Source: JAZKFP01 sp040386355 (lineage in GTDB: Bacteria > Pseudomonadota > Gammaproteobacteria > Pseudomonadales > UBA6940). From it: DNA of 12,959 bases. Below the pieces are notes generated by a model. That model ran no database searches. It was not told where the DNA came from and saw nothing but the letters and a program-made list of their open reading frames with translations. The position numbers were made by a program, and so were the translations under genes. Below, piece after piece: positions 6,920-12,959 of the stretch; within the stretch, counting starts at the first letter, position 1, and every line of letters begins with the position of its first letter. Location: positions 1 through 12,959 of the forward strand of contig JAZKFP010000250.1 in the NCBI GenBank assembly GCA_040386355.1, given 5' to 3'.

Positions 6920-7094
6920 ATACCCGTAGTGTTTGATTCTTAGGTGTTCATCCTGATCTTTTTTTTCACTCGCTGTGTTGTCTTTCCTCGCGTAAAGCGT
7001 TGGCTACACCACGTCAAGACGTCGTGCGATTGAAAAAAAATCTTCAGGCTTCACACCGTTTCACTTGACCTAAAATTCAAACGCTACGGGTATA
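6919..7094. mobile_element. MITE-like inverted-repeat element B (176 bp)
   Basis: Terminal arms 6919-6945 (TATACCCGTAGTGTTTGA...) and 7068-7094 (...TCAAACGCTACGGGTATA) are 27 nt and match at 24 positions as inverted repeats. The symmetry continues inward: CCTGA with TCAGG, then TTTTTTTTCA (6959-6968) with TGAAAAAAAA (7031-7040), then TCGC with GCGA. There is no coding potential. A short, nearly fully self-complementary element with clean ends is typical of a MITE. If the ends are taken as CCCGTAG, the flanking TA or TATA would suit the TA target duplication of IS630/Tc1-type transposases, but that is inferred. It abuts element A and ends eight bases before a good -10 box of the lptM cluster. 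Confidence 0.7.
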
Positions 7095-7101
7095 TATGCG
7101 A

Positions 7102-7107
7102 TATAAT
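7102..7107 (+). promoter_or_regulatory. Candidate -10 box for lptM-lysA-dapF
   Basis: A consensus TATAAT lies 40 nt before the lptM start. No good -35 sits at 16-18 nt; TTCAAA at 7076-7081 (20-nt spacer), inside the right arm of element B, is the nearest candidate. The -10 is convincing by sequence and place, the rest of the promoter is not. Confidence 0.5.
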
Positions 7108-7146
7108 TTGCGACCTTAAAAATTTGATCAATTTGGAATGCTTTTT

Positions 7147-7392
7147 ATGTTATTTCAAAAAAAGAATAGGGGTGGGATCATTACCATTCTTGGAATCGTC
7201 TGTGGATTAACTCTGGTAAGTTGTGGTCATAAAGGGCCTTTAACGCGCGAAAAACCTGAACCTGAGAAAAAAAATCTAAGCGAACATCAGGTAGAGTCTT
7301 CTCCAGTGAAAGCTTCGAAGCAAACGACTTCTTTTCCTACCGATGTCGAGCTTAAAAAACGTATATCGTCCGGTTTTTCATCATTACGATAG
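7147..7392 (+). CDS. lptM: LptM/YifL-type outer-membrane lipoprotein
   Basis: The 81-residue product has a basic N-terminus (QKKNRGG), a hydrophobic stretch ITILGIVCGLTLV and a lipobox LVSC with the lipidated cysteine at residue 26. This is followed by GHKGPLTREKPEPE, the CGxKGPL sequence that defines the LptM (YifL) family. LptM assists oxidative maturation of the LptD/E lipopolysaccharide translocon at the outer membrane. The charged, proline-containing tail is low-complexity, as usual in the family. The ATG at 7147 has TTTGGA 9 nt upstream; an in-frame ATG at 7138 directly abuts the same GGA and is less likely. Position just before lysA and dapF matches the arrangement in many gammaproteobacteria, where this gene precedes dapF or lysA. 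Confidence 0.85.
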   Translation: MLFQKKNRGGIITILGIVCGLTLVSCGHKGPLTREKPEPEKKNLSEHQVESSPVKASKQTTSFPTDVELKKRISSGFSSLR

Positions 7393-7437
7393 ACACATTC
7401 TTTGACAAGCATTTTGATTTTTTAAAAGGGCTTTATT

Positions 7438-8700
7438 TTGGACTACTTTCAATATCAAGATGACCAATTAATGGTCGAAAACCTAGCTGTTCAAATTTTA
7501 GCAGAACAGTATGGTACGCCGTTGTATGTTTATTCTTCAGCAACCATAACGCGACATTGGCAGGCTTTTGATCAAGCCTTTGCGTCATATCCGCACTTGG
7601 TCTGTTATGCCGTAAAAGCAAACTCCAATTTGAGCATTTTACGTCACTTAGCACATATGGGTTCGGGTTTTGACATTGTGTCGGGTGGGGAATTAGCACG
7701 TGTCTTAAAAGCTGGCGGAGATCCACAAAAAATTGTTTTTTCGGGTGTAGGAAAATCAGCTGTAGAAATTGAAGCCGCACTTACTGCTAATATTTTTTGC
7801 TTTAATGTGGAATCTTCAGCTGAACTTAAGCGAATTGAGCAAATTGCTCGTCACTTAAAGTGCCGTGCTCCGATTTCGATTCGCGTAAATCCTGACGTGG
7901 ATGCAGCGACACATCCTTATATTTCTACTGGTTTGAAAGAAAATAAATTTGGCGTTGCTATTGAACAATCGATGGAATTATTTAAACACGCTGCGCAATC
8001 CGATGCGTTGAATGCAATAGGAATCGATTGCCATATCGGTTCGCAGTTGACTCAACTTACGCCGTTTTTAGATGCGTTGGATAAAGTCATTGATCAAATC
8101 GAATATCTTGCTTCAGAAGGTATTCAATTATCCCATTTGGATATTGGTGGTGGATTAGGCGTTCGTTACAACCAAGAAAATCCACCAGAACCCGCAGTGT
8201 ACGCTGAAAGCATTTTGCGCAGACTTCGTCAGCGATTACCCAATCATTCTTTGAAAATTTTAATTGAACCGGGTCGAGCGATTATGGCAAACGCTGGAAT
8301 CCTGGTTACCAAAGTTGAATATTTAAAACAAAATATGGATCGACATTTTGCGTTGGTAGATGCGGCGATGAACGATTTATTGCGCCCTTCTCTCTATAAC
8401 GCATGGCACGATATTATTCCGGTAAATTTAAAAAACCATCCTGAGGCAATGAAAGCGGTTTATGACATTGTTGGTCCTGTATGTGAAACCGGTGATTTTT
8501 TAGGAAAAGAGCGCACTCTCAGTTTAAAAGAAGGCGATTTACTTGCTGTTCGTTCCGCTGGTGCTTATGGCTTTAGTATGAGTTCGAATTACAATTCCCG
8601 CAGCCGTTGCGCGGAAATTCTAGTAGATAATTCGCAACACCAAATAATTCGAAGGCGCGAAACCATTGAAGATCTATTCGTGCATGAGTTAGATCTGTAG
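7438..8700 (+). CDS. lysA: Diaminopimelate decarboxylase
   Basis: LysA decarboxylates meso-diaminopimelate to L-lysine, the last step of lysine synthesis, as a PLP-dependent fold-III enzyme active as a dimer. The 420-residue sequence shows the PLP lysine in YAVKANSN (K60), HIGSQ (H199), the phosphate-binding GGG at 237-239, EPGR (277-280), the active-site CETGD (C349, E350) from the partner subunit, and AGAYGFSMSSNYNSR (Y377). The start is TTG at 7438, with AAAAGGG 7 nt upstream. The resulting MDYFQYQDDQL matches the N-terminus of Pseudomonas-type LysA (MDAFNYRDGEL), which supports this non-ATG start. It lies 45 nt after lptM and 36 nt before dapF and is probably in the same operon. Confidence 0.97.
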   Translation: MDYFQYQDDQLMVENLAVQILAEQYGTPLYVYSSATITRHWQAFDQAFASYPHLVCYAVKANSNLSILRHLAHMGSGFDIVSGGELARVLKAGGDPQKIVFSGVGKSAVEIEAALTANIFCFNVESSAELKRIEQIARHLKCRAPISIRVNPDVDAATHPYISTGLKENKFGVAIEQSMELFKHAAQSDALNAIGIDCHIGSQLTQLTPFLDALDKVIDQIEYLASEGIQLSHLDIGGGLGVRYNQENPPEPAVYAESILRRLRQRLPNHSLKILIEPGRAIMANAGILVTKVEYLKQNMDRHFALVDAAMNDLLRPSLYNAWHDIIPVNLKNHPEAMKAVYDIVGPVCETGDFLGKERTLSLKEGDLLAVRSAGAYGFSMSSNYNSRSRCAEILVDNSQHQIIRRRETIEDLFVHELDL

Positions 8701-8736
8701 TATTTGTGATTTATACGTGGTTTTAAGGAAAATGTA

Positions 8737-9588
8737 ATGAGTATTCGATTCACCAAAATGCATGGATTAGGAAATGACTTTGTTGTTTTCGAATCCTTGA
8801 GTCGGGAACTCTATTTTACCCCGGAAACTATTCGTTTACTTGCTGACAGACATCGTGGAATAGGATTCGACCAACTTCTATTAATTACTCCCCCTTCACG
8901 CGTCGATGTTGATTTTGGATATCGCATTTTTAACCATGACGGCTCTGAAGTTGCACAATGTGGCAATGGTGCACGCTGCGTTGGCAGATTTATTCGTGAT
9001 CGCAAATTTTCTCCTAAACAGCATCTGGTATTAGAAACACTCAATGGAATTTTAGAACTTTATGTTGCTGATACGCATGTCACGGTCAACATGGGAATAC
9101 CAACTTTTGAGCCACATGAAATTCCATTTATTGCGGAACAATCTGCTTTAGAATATGACCTCGATGTTAGTGGTGAGATTTTTAGAGTTAGTGCGGTTGC
9201 ACTTGGAAATCCACACGTTGTACTGGTGTGTGAGAGTGCTGCTAATGCTCCTGTTACGAAATTAGGTCGCAAAATTGAATCTCATGCTCGCTTTCCGCAA
9301 CGAGTAAATGTAGGATTTCTCGAAATTATGGATCCGACGAATATTCGTCTGCGAGTATATGAACGAGGCGCGGGTGAGACTCAAGCCTGTGGAAGCGGCG
9401 CATGTGCAGCCGCAGTAATTGCACGCAGGCTTGGCCGAACTCAAGAAATAGTAAAAGTGCATCTTATTGGCGGGGATCTGGAAATTCGCTGGGGCGGACA
9501 AGGTTCGCCCATATGGATGCGAGGACCAACTGTTAGTGTGTTTGAAGGCAATTTACAGCCTGATCTTTTTCGCAGATCGCCTGTTTAA
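8737..9588 (+). CDS. dapF: Diaminopimelate epimerase
   Basis: DapF converts LL- to meso-diaminopimelate, which feeds both peptidoglycan and the adjacent lysA reaction. The 283-residue protein begins with the family's FTKMHGLGNDFVV and contains both catalytic cysteines of the two-base racemase mechanism: C75 in AQCGNGARC and C218 in ACGSGACAAAV. Other matches are FNHDGSE, NPHVV near 158-162 and YERGAGET before the second cysteine. Length is usual (E. coli 274). AAGGAA lies 6 nt before the ATG. In E. coli and pseudomonads dapF is followed by a DUF484 gene and xerC; here a glycosyltransferase gene follows after 64 nt, so that synteny is broken. Confidence 0.97.
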   Translation: MSIRFTKMHGLGNDFVVFESLSRELYFTPETIRLLADRHRGIGFDQLLLITPPSRVDVDFGYRIFNHDGSEVAQCGNGARCVGRFIRDRKFSPKQHLVLETLNGILELYVADTHVTVNMGIPTFEPHEIPFIAEQSALEYDLDVSGEIFRVSAVALGNPHVVLVCESAANAPVTKLGRKIESHARFPQRVNVGFLEIMDPTNIRLRVYERGAGETQACGSGACAAAVIARRLGRTQEIVKVHLIGGDLEIRWGGQGSPIWMRGPTVSVFEGNLQPDLFRRSPV

Positions 9589-9652
9589 AAATATTCAGCT
9601 ACGCTGCTCGTTTAAAATTTAATTTACCCTTTGAAAGAGAACCCGTGTCGGT

Positions 9653-10462
9653 ATGAAAGAACCTGTCGCATTGTCTGTTGTAATTCCCGTGCTTAATGAA
9701 GCAGAAAACGTCGTATCTTTGTTTCATGAAATTGAAACTATGGCAAAGACATGCGCTTCGAATTGGGAAGCTGTTTTTGTAAATGATGCAAGTCGTGATC
9801 AAACTGCACAGGTTTTAGCCGATTTAAAAACACAGTATCCAGAAAATGTACGGGTCATACAGCATCGCAAACAATTAGGTCAAAGCGCAGGAATTTATAC
9901 CGGCGTTAAATCCAGCCGTTACGATTGGGTTGCAACATTGGATGGCGATGGGCAAAATAATCCTGCAGACATTCCTGCATTATTGCAGCAGGCACAATCT
10001 ATCTTTAACGAAAACTCTGTCACCAAAATATTAATGGTTGGGCATCGCAACAAACGTCAAGATACTTTATTAAAACGTTGGTCTTCAAAAGCTGCTAATG
10101 CAATTCGCCAACGTTTATTAAGAGATAAAACTCCAGATACTGGCTGCGGTCTTAAAGTATTTCGTCGCGATGATTTTCTAGAATTACCATTTTTTAATCA
10201 CATGCATCGTTTTATCCCAGCTTTGTACTTACGGATGGGAGGTGTTGTTTATTCTACGCCAGTAAGTCATCGTCATCGTACACATGGAACATCCAAATAC
10301 GGATTTTGGAATCGGTTTTGGGTTGGAATTGTCGATATTCTTGGCGTAGTTTGGTTGATTCGACGGGGCGTTGTACTCGATTATCACGAAAATAAAAATA
10401 ACTCCCTAGACAGCATTGTTAATGATCCATCTACCCTTGCTCAAGAGCGTATTAGTGCATGA
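9653..10462 (+). CDS. GT2 family glycosyltransferase (polyprenyl-phosphate sugar synthase type)
   Basis: The 269-residue protein is a GT-A fold, family 2 glycosyltransferase of the DPM1/ArnC group, which moves a sugar from a nucleotide donor to a polyprenyl phosphate on the cytoplasmic face. The N-terminus reads LSVVIPVLNEAENV, with VFVNDASRDQT (D45) for nucleotide binding and ATLDGDGQNNPADI (97-106) carrying the metal-binding DxD. Conserved KRWSSKAAN, DTGCGLKVFRR and the SHRHRTHGTSKYG segment follow. It lacks the two C-terminal transmembrane helices of ArnC; only one hydrophobic stretch near 223-240 is seen. GAAAGAGA lies upstream at a rather long spacing of about 12 nt. The stop codon overlaps the next start (ATGA at 10459), so translation is coupled. 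The sugar transferred cannot be read from the sequence. Confidence 0.88.
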   Translation: MKEPVALSVVIPVLNEAENVVSLFHEIETMAKTCASNWEAVFVNDASRDQTAQVLADLKTQYPENVRVIQHRKQLGQSAGIYTGVKSSRYDWVATLDGDGQNNPADIPALLQQAQSIFNENSVTKILMVGHRNKRQDTLLKRWSSKAANAIRQRLLRDKTPDTGCGLKVFRRDDFLELPFFNHMHRFIPALYLRMGGVVYSTPVSHRHRTHGTSKYGFWNRFWVGIVDILGVVWLIRRGVVLDYHENKNNSLDSIVNDPSTLAQERISA

Positions 10463-10827
10463 AGTGGTTATCTGAATTAAATAATACTGAAATACTGTGG
10501 TTAGGTGTTGGATTTATTGGACAGCTTTTATTTTCAATGCGATTTATTATTCAATGGATTATGAGTGAGCGCCGACGTCGAAGTGTAGTGCCGGTTGCTT
10601 TTTGGTATTTTAGTCTTGCAGGTGGTGCAGCACTGTTTAGTTATGCGCTGTATCGACGTGATCCAGTATTTATTGCAGGCCAAGGTACTGGGCTGTTTAT
10701 TTATTTACGTAATTTACATTTAATTTTAAATGCAAAAAAATATGCAAATAAAGAAATATCTGAAACTAAGATTGATGCGGATTCTAAAAACACCTTATCT
10801 TCGACTCCCCTTCCAACTGAAAATTAA
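10459..10827 (+). CDS. LABN-domain small membrane protein
   Basis: The 122-residue protein belongs to the lipid-A-disaccharide synthase N-terminal domain (LABN) family, despite the name unrelated to LpxB catalysis. Typical marks are GFIGQLLFSMRFIIQWIMSER, RSVVPVAFWYFSLAGG and GQGTGLFIYLRNLHLI. Three transmembrane helices are predicted by eye at about 12-33, 45-62 and 69-88, then a polar tail. Members commonly sit beside GT2 and ArnT-like genes, as here, and are thought to help handle or flip lipid-linked sugars, but no activity is firmly established. It shares an ATGA overlap with the GT2 gene and lies 6 nt before the GT83 gene. Confidence 0.88.
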   Translation: MKWLSELNNTEILWLGVGFIGQLLFSMRFIIQWIMSERRRRSVVPVAFWYFSLAGGAALFSYALYRRDPVFIAGQGTGLFIYLRNLHLILNAKKYANKEISETKIDADSKNTLSSTPLPTEN

Positions 10828-10833
10828 ATTTTC

Positions 10834-12537
10834 ATGAGATTTTCAACTCCAAGCATGCCTAGCAACCCATTTTGGTTACTTGGCATACTTGCTGTGATCG
10901 TTATTGCCAGTGGTTTAGGATTACGTGATCCATGGCCTTCTGATGAACCTCGCTTTGCACTAATTGCTAAAGAAATTGTTAGCAGTGGCAACTGGTGGTT
11001 TCCGACACGCGGCGGTGATGTCTACGCAGAAAAGCCGCCGATTTTTTTATGGATATCGGCATTCTTTTATTCGTTAATTGGTGATATACGCTGGTCTTTT
11101 TTATTACCTTCAATATGTGCTTCGTTTGGCACCCTTGCTTTAACCGTAGATTTAACACGACGCCTTTGGAATAAAAAAACTGCGTTTTGGGCGGGTATTA
11201 TTTTATTAACGCTGCTACAGTTTGTTGCGCAGAGCAAACGCTCTCAAATTGATGCGTTATTATGTTTTTGGACCACGCTTTCGATATATGGATTAGCTCG
11301 ACATCTATTGGATGGACCTGCATGGCGGTGGTATGGGATTGCTGGTATTGCAACAGGTTTAGGAATTTTAACGAAAGGCGTAGGGTTTTTACCTTTTCTT
11401 GGCTTTTTAATTTTTCTAGTTATGCGTCCTTTTTTATTACCAAATCTTTTTATTGAAAAAACCTGGCGTTGGACAATAGCACCAATCGCAATTCTTAGCG
11501 TATTAATTCTTTGGGCAATTCCAGTATTAACGATGACGTTCTGGACAGGTGATCCAGATCAATTTCATTACGTGAAAACTCTTTTATTTAAGCAAACTGC
11601 AACCCGCTATTTTGCTGCGTGGCATCATATCAAACCTTGGCATTACTATTTATCAAATGTTATTCCCTGGGCATGGTTTCCTTTTTCTTTGTTATTACCT
11701 TGGTTAACTATTCTTTGGATAAATCGTATTCGACATCAAGATCCAAGAATTCTTTTTTTTATTTCAATGATTTTAGCTATGCTGATTTTTTTCTCGGTCA
11801 GTACTGGCAAACGTGGCGTTTATTTATTACCAACCTCAGCACCTTTAGCAATTCTTATTGCTAGTGTATTACCAATTTGGTGGAATTATCAGTGGCTTCA
11901 TAAGATAGCTAACTATTTAAAATTTGGATTATTAATCGGATTAGTAATTGGTTTAATTTATCTTTTAGGCATACGGTTTGATTTATTAGAAGGCTCAAAA
12001 GGATTGGCAAACTTTACAGTAATATGTTCAATTATTTTGTTTTTAGGGATCAGTTATTTTTTTATTAAACGATTTTCTTTTTTAAATGCACCCCTCACTT
12101 TTGCAATGCATATCTGGGCTTTTTGGATTTTAATAAGTGTTGCAATATCACCCTCTATAAATGATATTCGTTCTGGAAAAGAAATGATGCAAGCAGTAGT
12201 AGAAGCTGCACCCAATGAAAAAATTGCGATCTTAGATTGGCGTGAACAAATGCTATTGCATGCGCAACAACCGGTTTTTCATTTCGGATATAACCGCCCA
12301 AAAACTGAAGAATTAACTGTTGGTATTCATTGGATGCATCAAAATCCGCGCGATGCTTTGCTTATGCCAGAAAAATATTGGCTACGTTGTAAAGAAATTC
12401 AATTATGTACCGGACAAGAACTACATAAAAATATTGGTTATTTTCATCGTCAACAATGGACTCTTGTTCAACTCAAACCCGATGATTCATTTCATCAAGA
12501 CTATTCCGTTGTAGTCATGCGTGGTATAGACTTATAA
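10834..12537 (+). CDS. ArnT-like GT83 glycosyltransferase (lipid-linked sugar to lipid A type)
   Basis: The 567-residue integral membrane protein resembles ArnT/PMT-family GT-C enzymes, which use polyprenyl-phosphate sugars at the periplasmic face. The first periplasmic loop has DEPRFALIAKEIV (D37, E38, R40), the catalytic acidic motif of the family (DETRYAEISREM in ArnT), and VYAEKPPIFLW (E66, K67), matching the FEKPI motif. About 12-13 hydrophobic helices follow up to about residue 450, then a soluble C-terminal domain, the ArnT architecture and length (about 550). The start at 10834 has no clear ribosome-binding site and may depend on coupling from the preceding gene; an in-frame ATG at 10855 is an alternative. 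With the two upstream genes this forms a charge, translocate and transfer pathway. The acceptor is probably lipid A or core, the sugar is unknown (aminoarabinose, galactosamine and others are possible). Confidence 0.87.
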   Translation: MRFSTPSMPSNPFWLLGILAVIVIASGLGLRDPWPSDEPRFALIAKEIVSSGNWWFPTRGGDVYAEKPPIFLWISAFFYSLIGDIRWSFLLPSICASFGTLALTVDLTRRLWNKKTAFWAGIILLTLLQFVAQSKRSQIDALLCFWTTLSIYGLARHLLDGPAWRWYGIAGIATGLGILTKGVGFLPFLGFLIFLVMRPFLLPNLFIEKTWRWTIAPIAILSVLILWAIPVLTMTFWTGDPDQFHYVKTLLFKQTATRYFAAWHHIKPWHYYLSNVIPWAWFPFSLLLPWLTILWINRIRHQDPRILFFISMILAMLIFFSVSTGKRGVYLLPTSAPLAILIASVLPIWWNYQWLHKIANYLKFGLLIGLVIGLIYLLGIRFDLLEGSKGLANFTVICSIILFLGISYFFIKRFSFLNAPLTFAMHIWAFWILISVAISPSINDIRSGKEMMQAVVEAAPNEKIAILDWREQMLLHAQQPVFHFGYNRPKTEELTVGIHWMHQNPRDALLMPEKYWLRCKEIQLCTGQELHKNIGYFHRQQWTLVQLKPDDSFHQDYSVVVMRGIDL

Positions 12538-12539
12538 AA
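12509..12539 (+). promoter_or_regulatory. Possible ssrA promoter within the GT83 gene end
   Basis: TTGTAG (12509-12514) and TTATAA (12533-12538), 18 nt apart, would start transcription close to the mature 5' end at 12543. A second -10-like TATAGA is at 12525-12530. tmRNA is normally expressed strongly from its own promoter, and the 5-nt gap after the coding gene forces any such promoter into the coding end. The match is moderate only. Confidence 0.35.
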
Positions 12540-12542
12540 CTT

Positions 12543-12959
12543 GGGGGCGACTTGGCTTCGACGTCGGTTGCAAAACTTCAGGTGCATGCCGAGTAGTGTA
12601 GCAATTCTCGTAAATTCGTTGCTGCAATAAAGTAATCGCAACTAAATCAGCGAACGACGATAACTTCGGAGCATACGCACTAGCTGCATAAGCTTTTGTG
12701 TTTGTTTTGAAGCCTTTGCCGCCTAAACACCGGCAACGTCCCATCTACCCGGTTCGCCTATGGTCCGGGATTCAGATGGTCAACCACATGGGCTAGCAAG
12801 CGGAAATGTCTGTGGTCCGTACGCGAAATTTAGCAGGCTCGTCGCGTAACACCCTGCCTCTCGGGTCGTTACAACACTAAATTAATAGAGAAGGCTAAGC
12901 ATGTAGATCCTCAAGCGGAGTACTGGCGGACGCGGGTTCGATTCCCGCCGCTTCCACCA
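12543..12959 (+). ncRNA. ssrA: Transfer-messenger RNA (tmRNA)
   Basis: tmRNA rescues stalled ribosomes together with SmpB and tags the nascent protein for proteolysis. The 5' end GGGGGCG pairs with CGCTTCC just before the 3' ACCA, forming a 7-bp acceptor stem with two G-U pairs. The T arm is GCGGGTTCGATTCCCGC, and the encoded CCA ends exactly at the window end. The conserved segments GGCTTCGACG near the 5' end and GGTGCATGCCGAG (about 12581-12593) are present, and AAGGCTAAGCATGTAGA near 12890 matches the 3' domain. Helix 5 closes at 12598-12604 with 12619-12625. Pseudoknot arms can be seen, for example CCATCT (12741-12746) with AGATGG. It is a one-piece, non-permuted gene of 417 nt, longer than the 363 nt of E. 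coli. Confidence 0.97.
12638..12691 (+). other. tmRNA tag reading frame
   Basis: The frame ends with ...ANDDNFGAYALAA and a TAA stop at 12689-12691; the YALAA tail is the usual degradation signal. Two resume codons are possible. GCA at 12638 follows GTAATC, lies 12 nt after helix 5 (11 in E. coli) and resembles the E. coli TAGTC-GCA context, giving the 17-residue tag ATKSANDDNFGAYALAA. GCG at 12650 would give the shorter ANDDNFGAYALAA, which begins like standard tags. Structural spacing favours the first. Confidence 0.75.

Noticed and set aside
6757..7137. Possible CRISPR-like repeats in the gene-free stretch.
   Set aside because: The repeats are inverted, not direct and regularly spaced, and no cas gene is present.
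7402..7430. TTGACA at 7402 as an internal promoter for lysA.
   Set aside because: No acceptable -10 at the right spacing before the TTG start; the AAAAGGG here is better explained as the lysA ribosome-binding site.
12532..12744. Minus-strand open frame of 70 codons.
   Set aside because: It lies across the 5' half of tmRNA and has no ribosome-binding site or recognisable protein features.

Overview
The window is AT-rich bacterial chromosome. Its gene content is gammaproteobacterial: ybeY-corC, an lptM-lysA-dapF cluster in the order used by many gammaproteobacteria, a lipid A-type sugar-transfer operon and a one-piece ssrA gene. Low GC, several alternative start codons, a Pseudomonas-like LysA N-terminus and a lipid-linked sugar operon would suit a Legionella/Coxiella-like lineage. 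That placement is an inference, because no rRNA or other decisive marker is present.

Layout. (1) 137-1557: ybeY and corC, 2 nt apart, for rRNA maturation and a CBS-domain transport-associated protein. They end at an AT-rich hairpin terminator. (2) 1711-1851: a 46-residue lipoprotein gene that no ordinary length cutoff would keep. It is followed by a strong hairpin terminator shared with the convergent gene. (3) 1927-3459, minus strand: a Glu/Leu/Phe/Val-type glutamate dehydrogenase with an unusual acidic-residue-free N-terminal extension. (4) 3735-6756: divergent from it, two overlapping genes. One is a glutathione-synthetase-like ATP-grasp ligase. The other is a fusion of an N-formylglutamate amidohydrolase domain with a DUF1704/QEGLA metallopeptidase domain. 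(5) 6757-7137: a gene-free stretch filled almost entirely by two abutting inverted-repeat elements, the second resembling a MITE. (6) 7147-9588: lptM, lysA and dapF, for a small OM lipoprotein and the last steps of DAP/lysine supply. (7) 9653-12537: a GT2 polyprenyl-phosphate glycosyltransferase, a LABN small membrane protein and an ArnT-like GT83 transferase. Together they should load a sugar on a lipid carrier and move it to lipid A or another envelope acceptor. (8) 12543-12959: tmRNA, complete to the encoded CCA, with an apparently lengthened tag reading frame.

The most interesting unit is the ATP-grasp ligase plus amidohydrolase-carboxypeptidase fusion. One enzyme can form an amide bond to an amino acid, and the overlapping gene carries two domains from families that break such bonds. 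It sits divergent to glutamate dehydrogenase, so the neighbourhood may be concerned with glutamyl compounds or with adding and removing C-terminal amino acids. This is inference. Other points worth checking are the two repeat elements, the mitochondrial-presequence-like N-terminus of the dehydrogenase, the tiny three-cysteine lipoprotein and the tmRNA resume codon.
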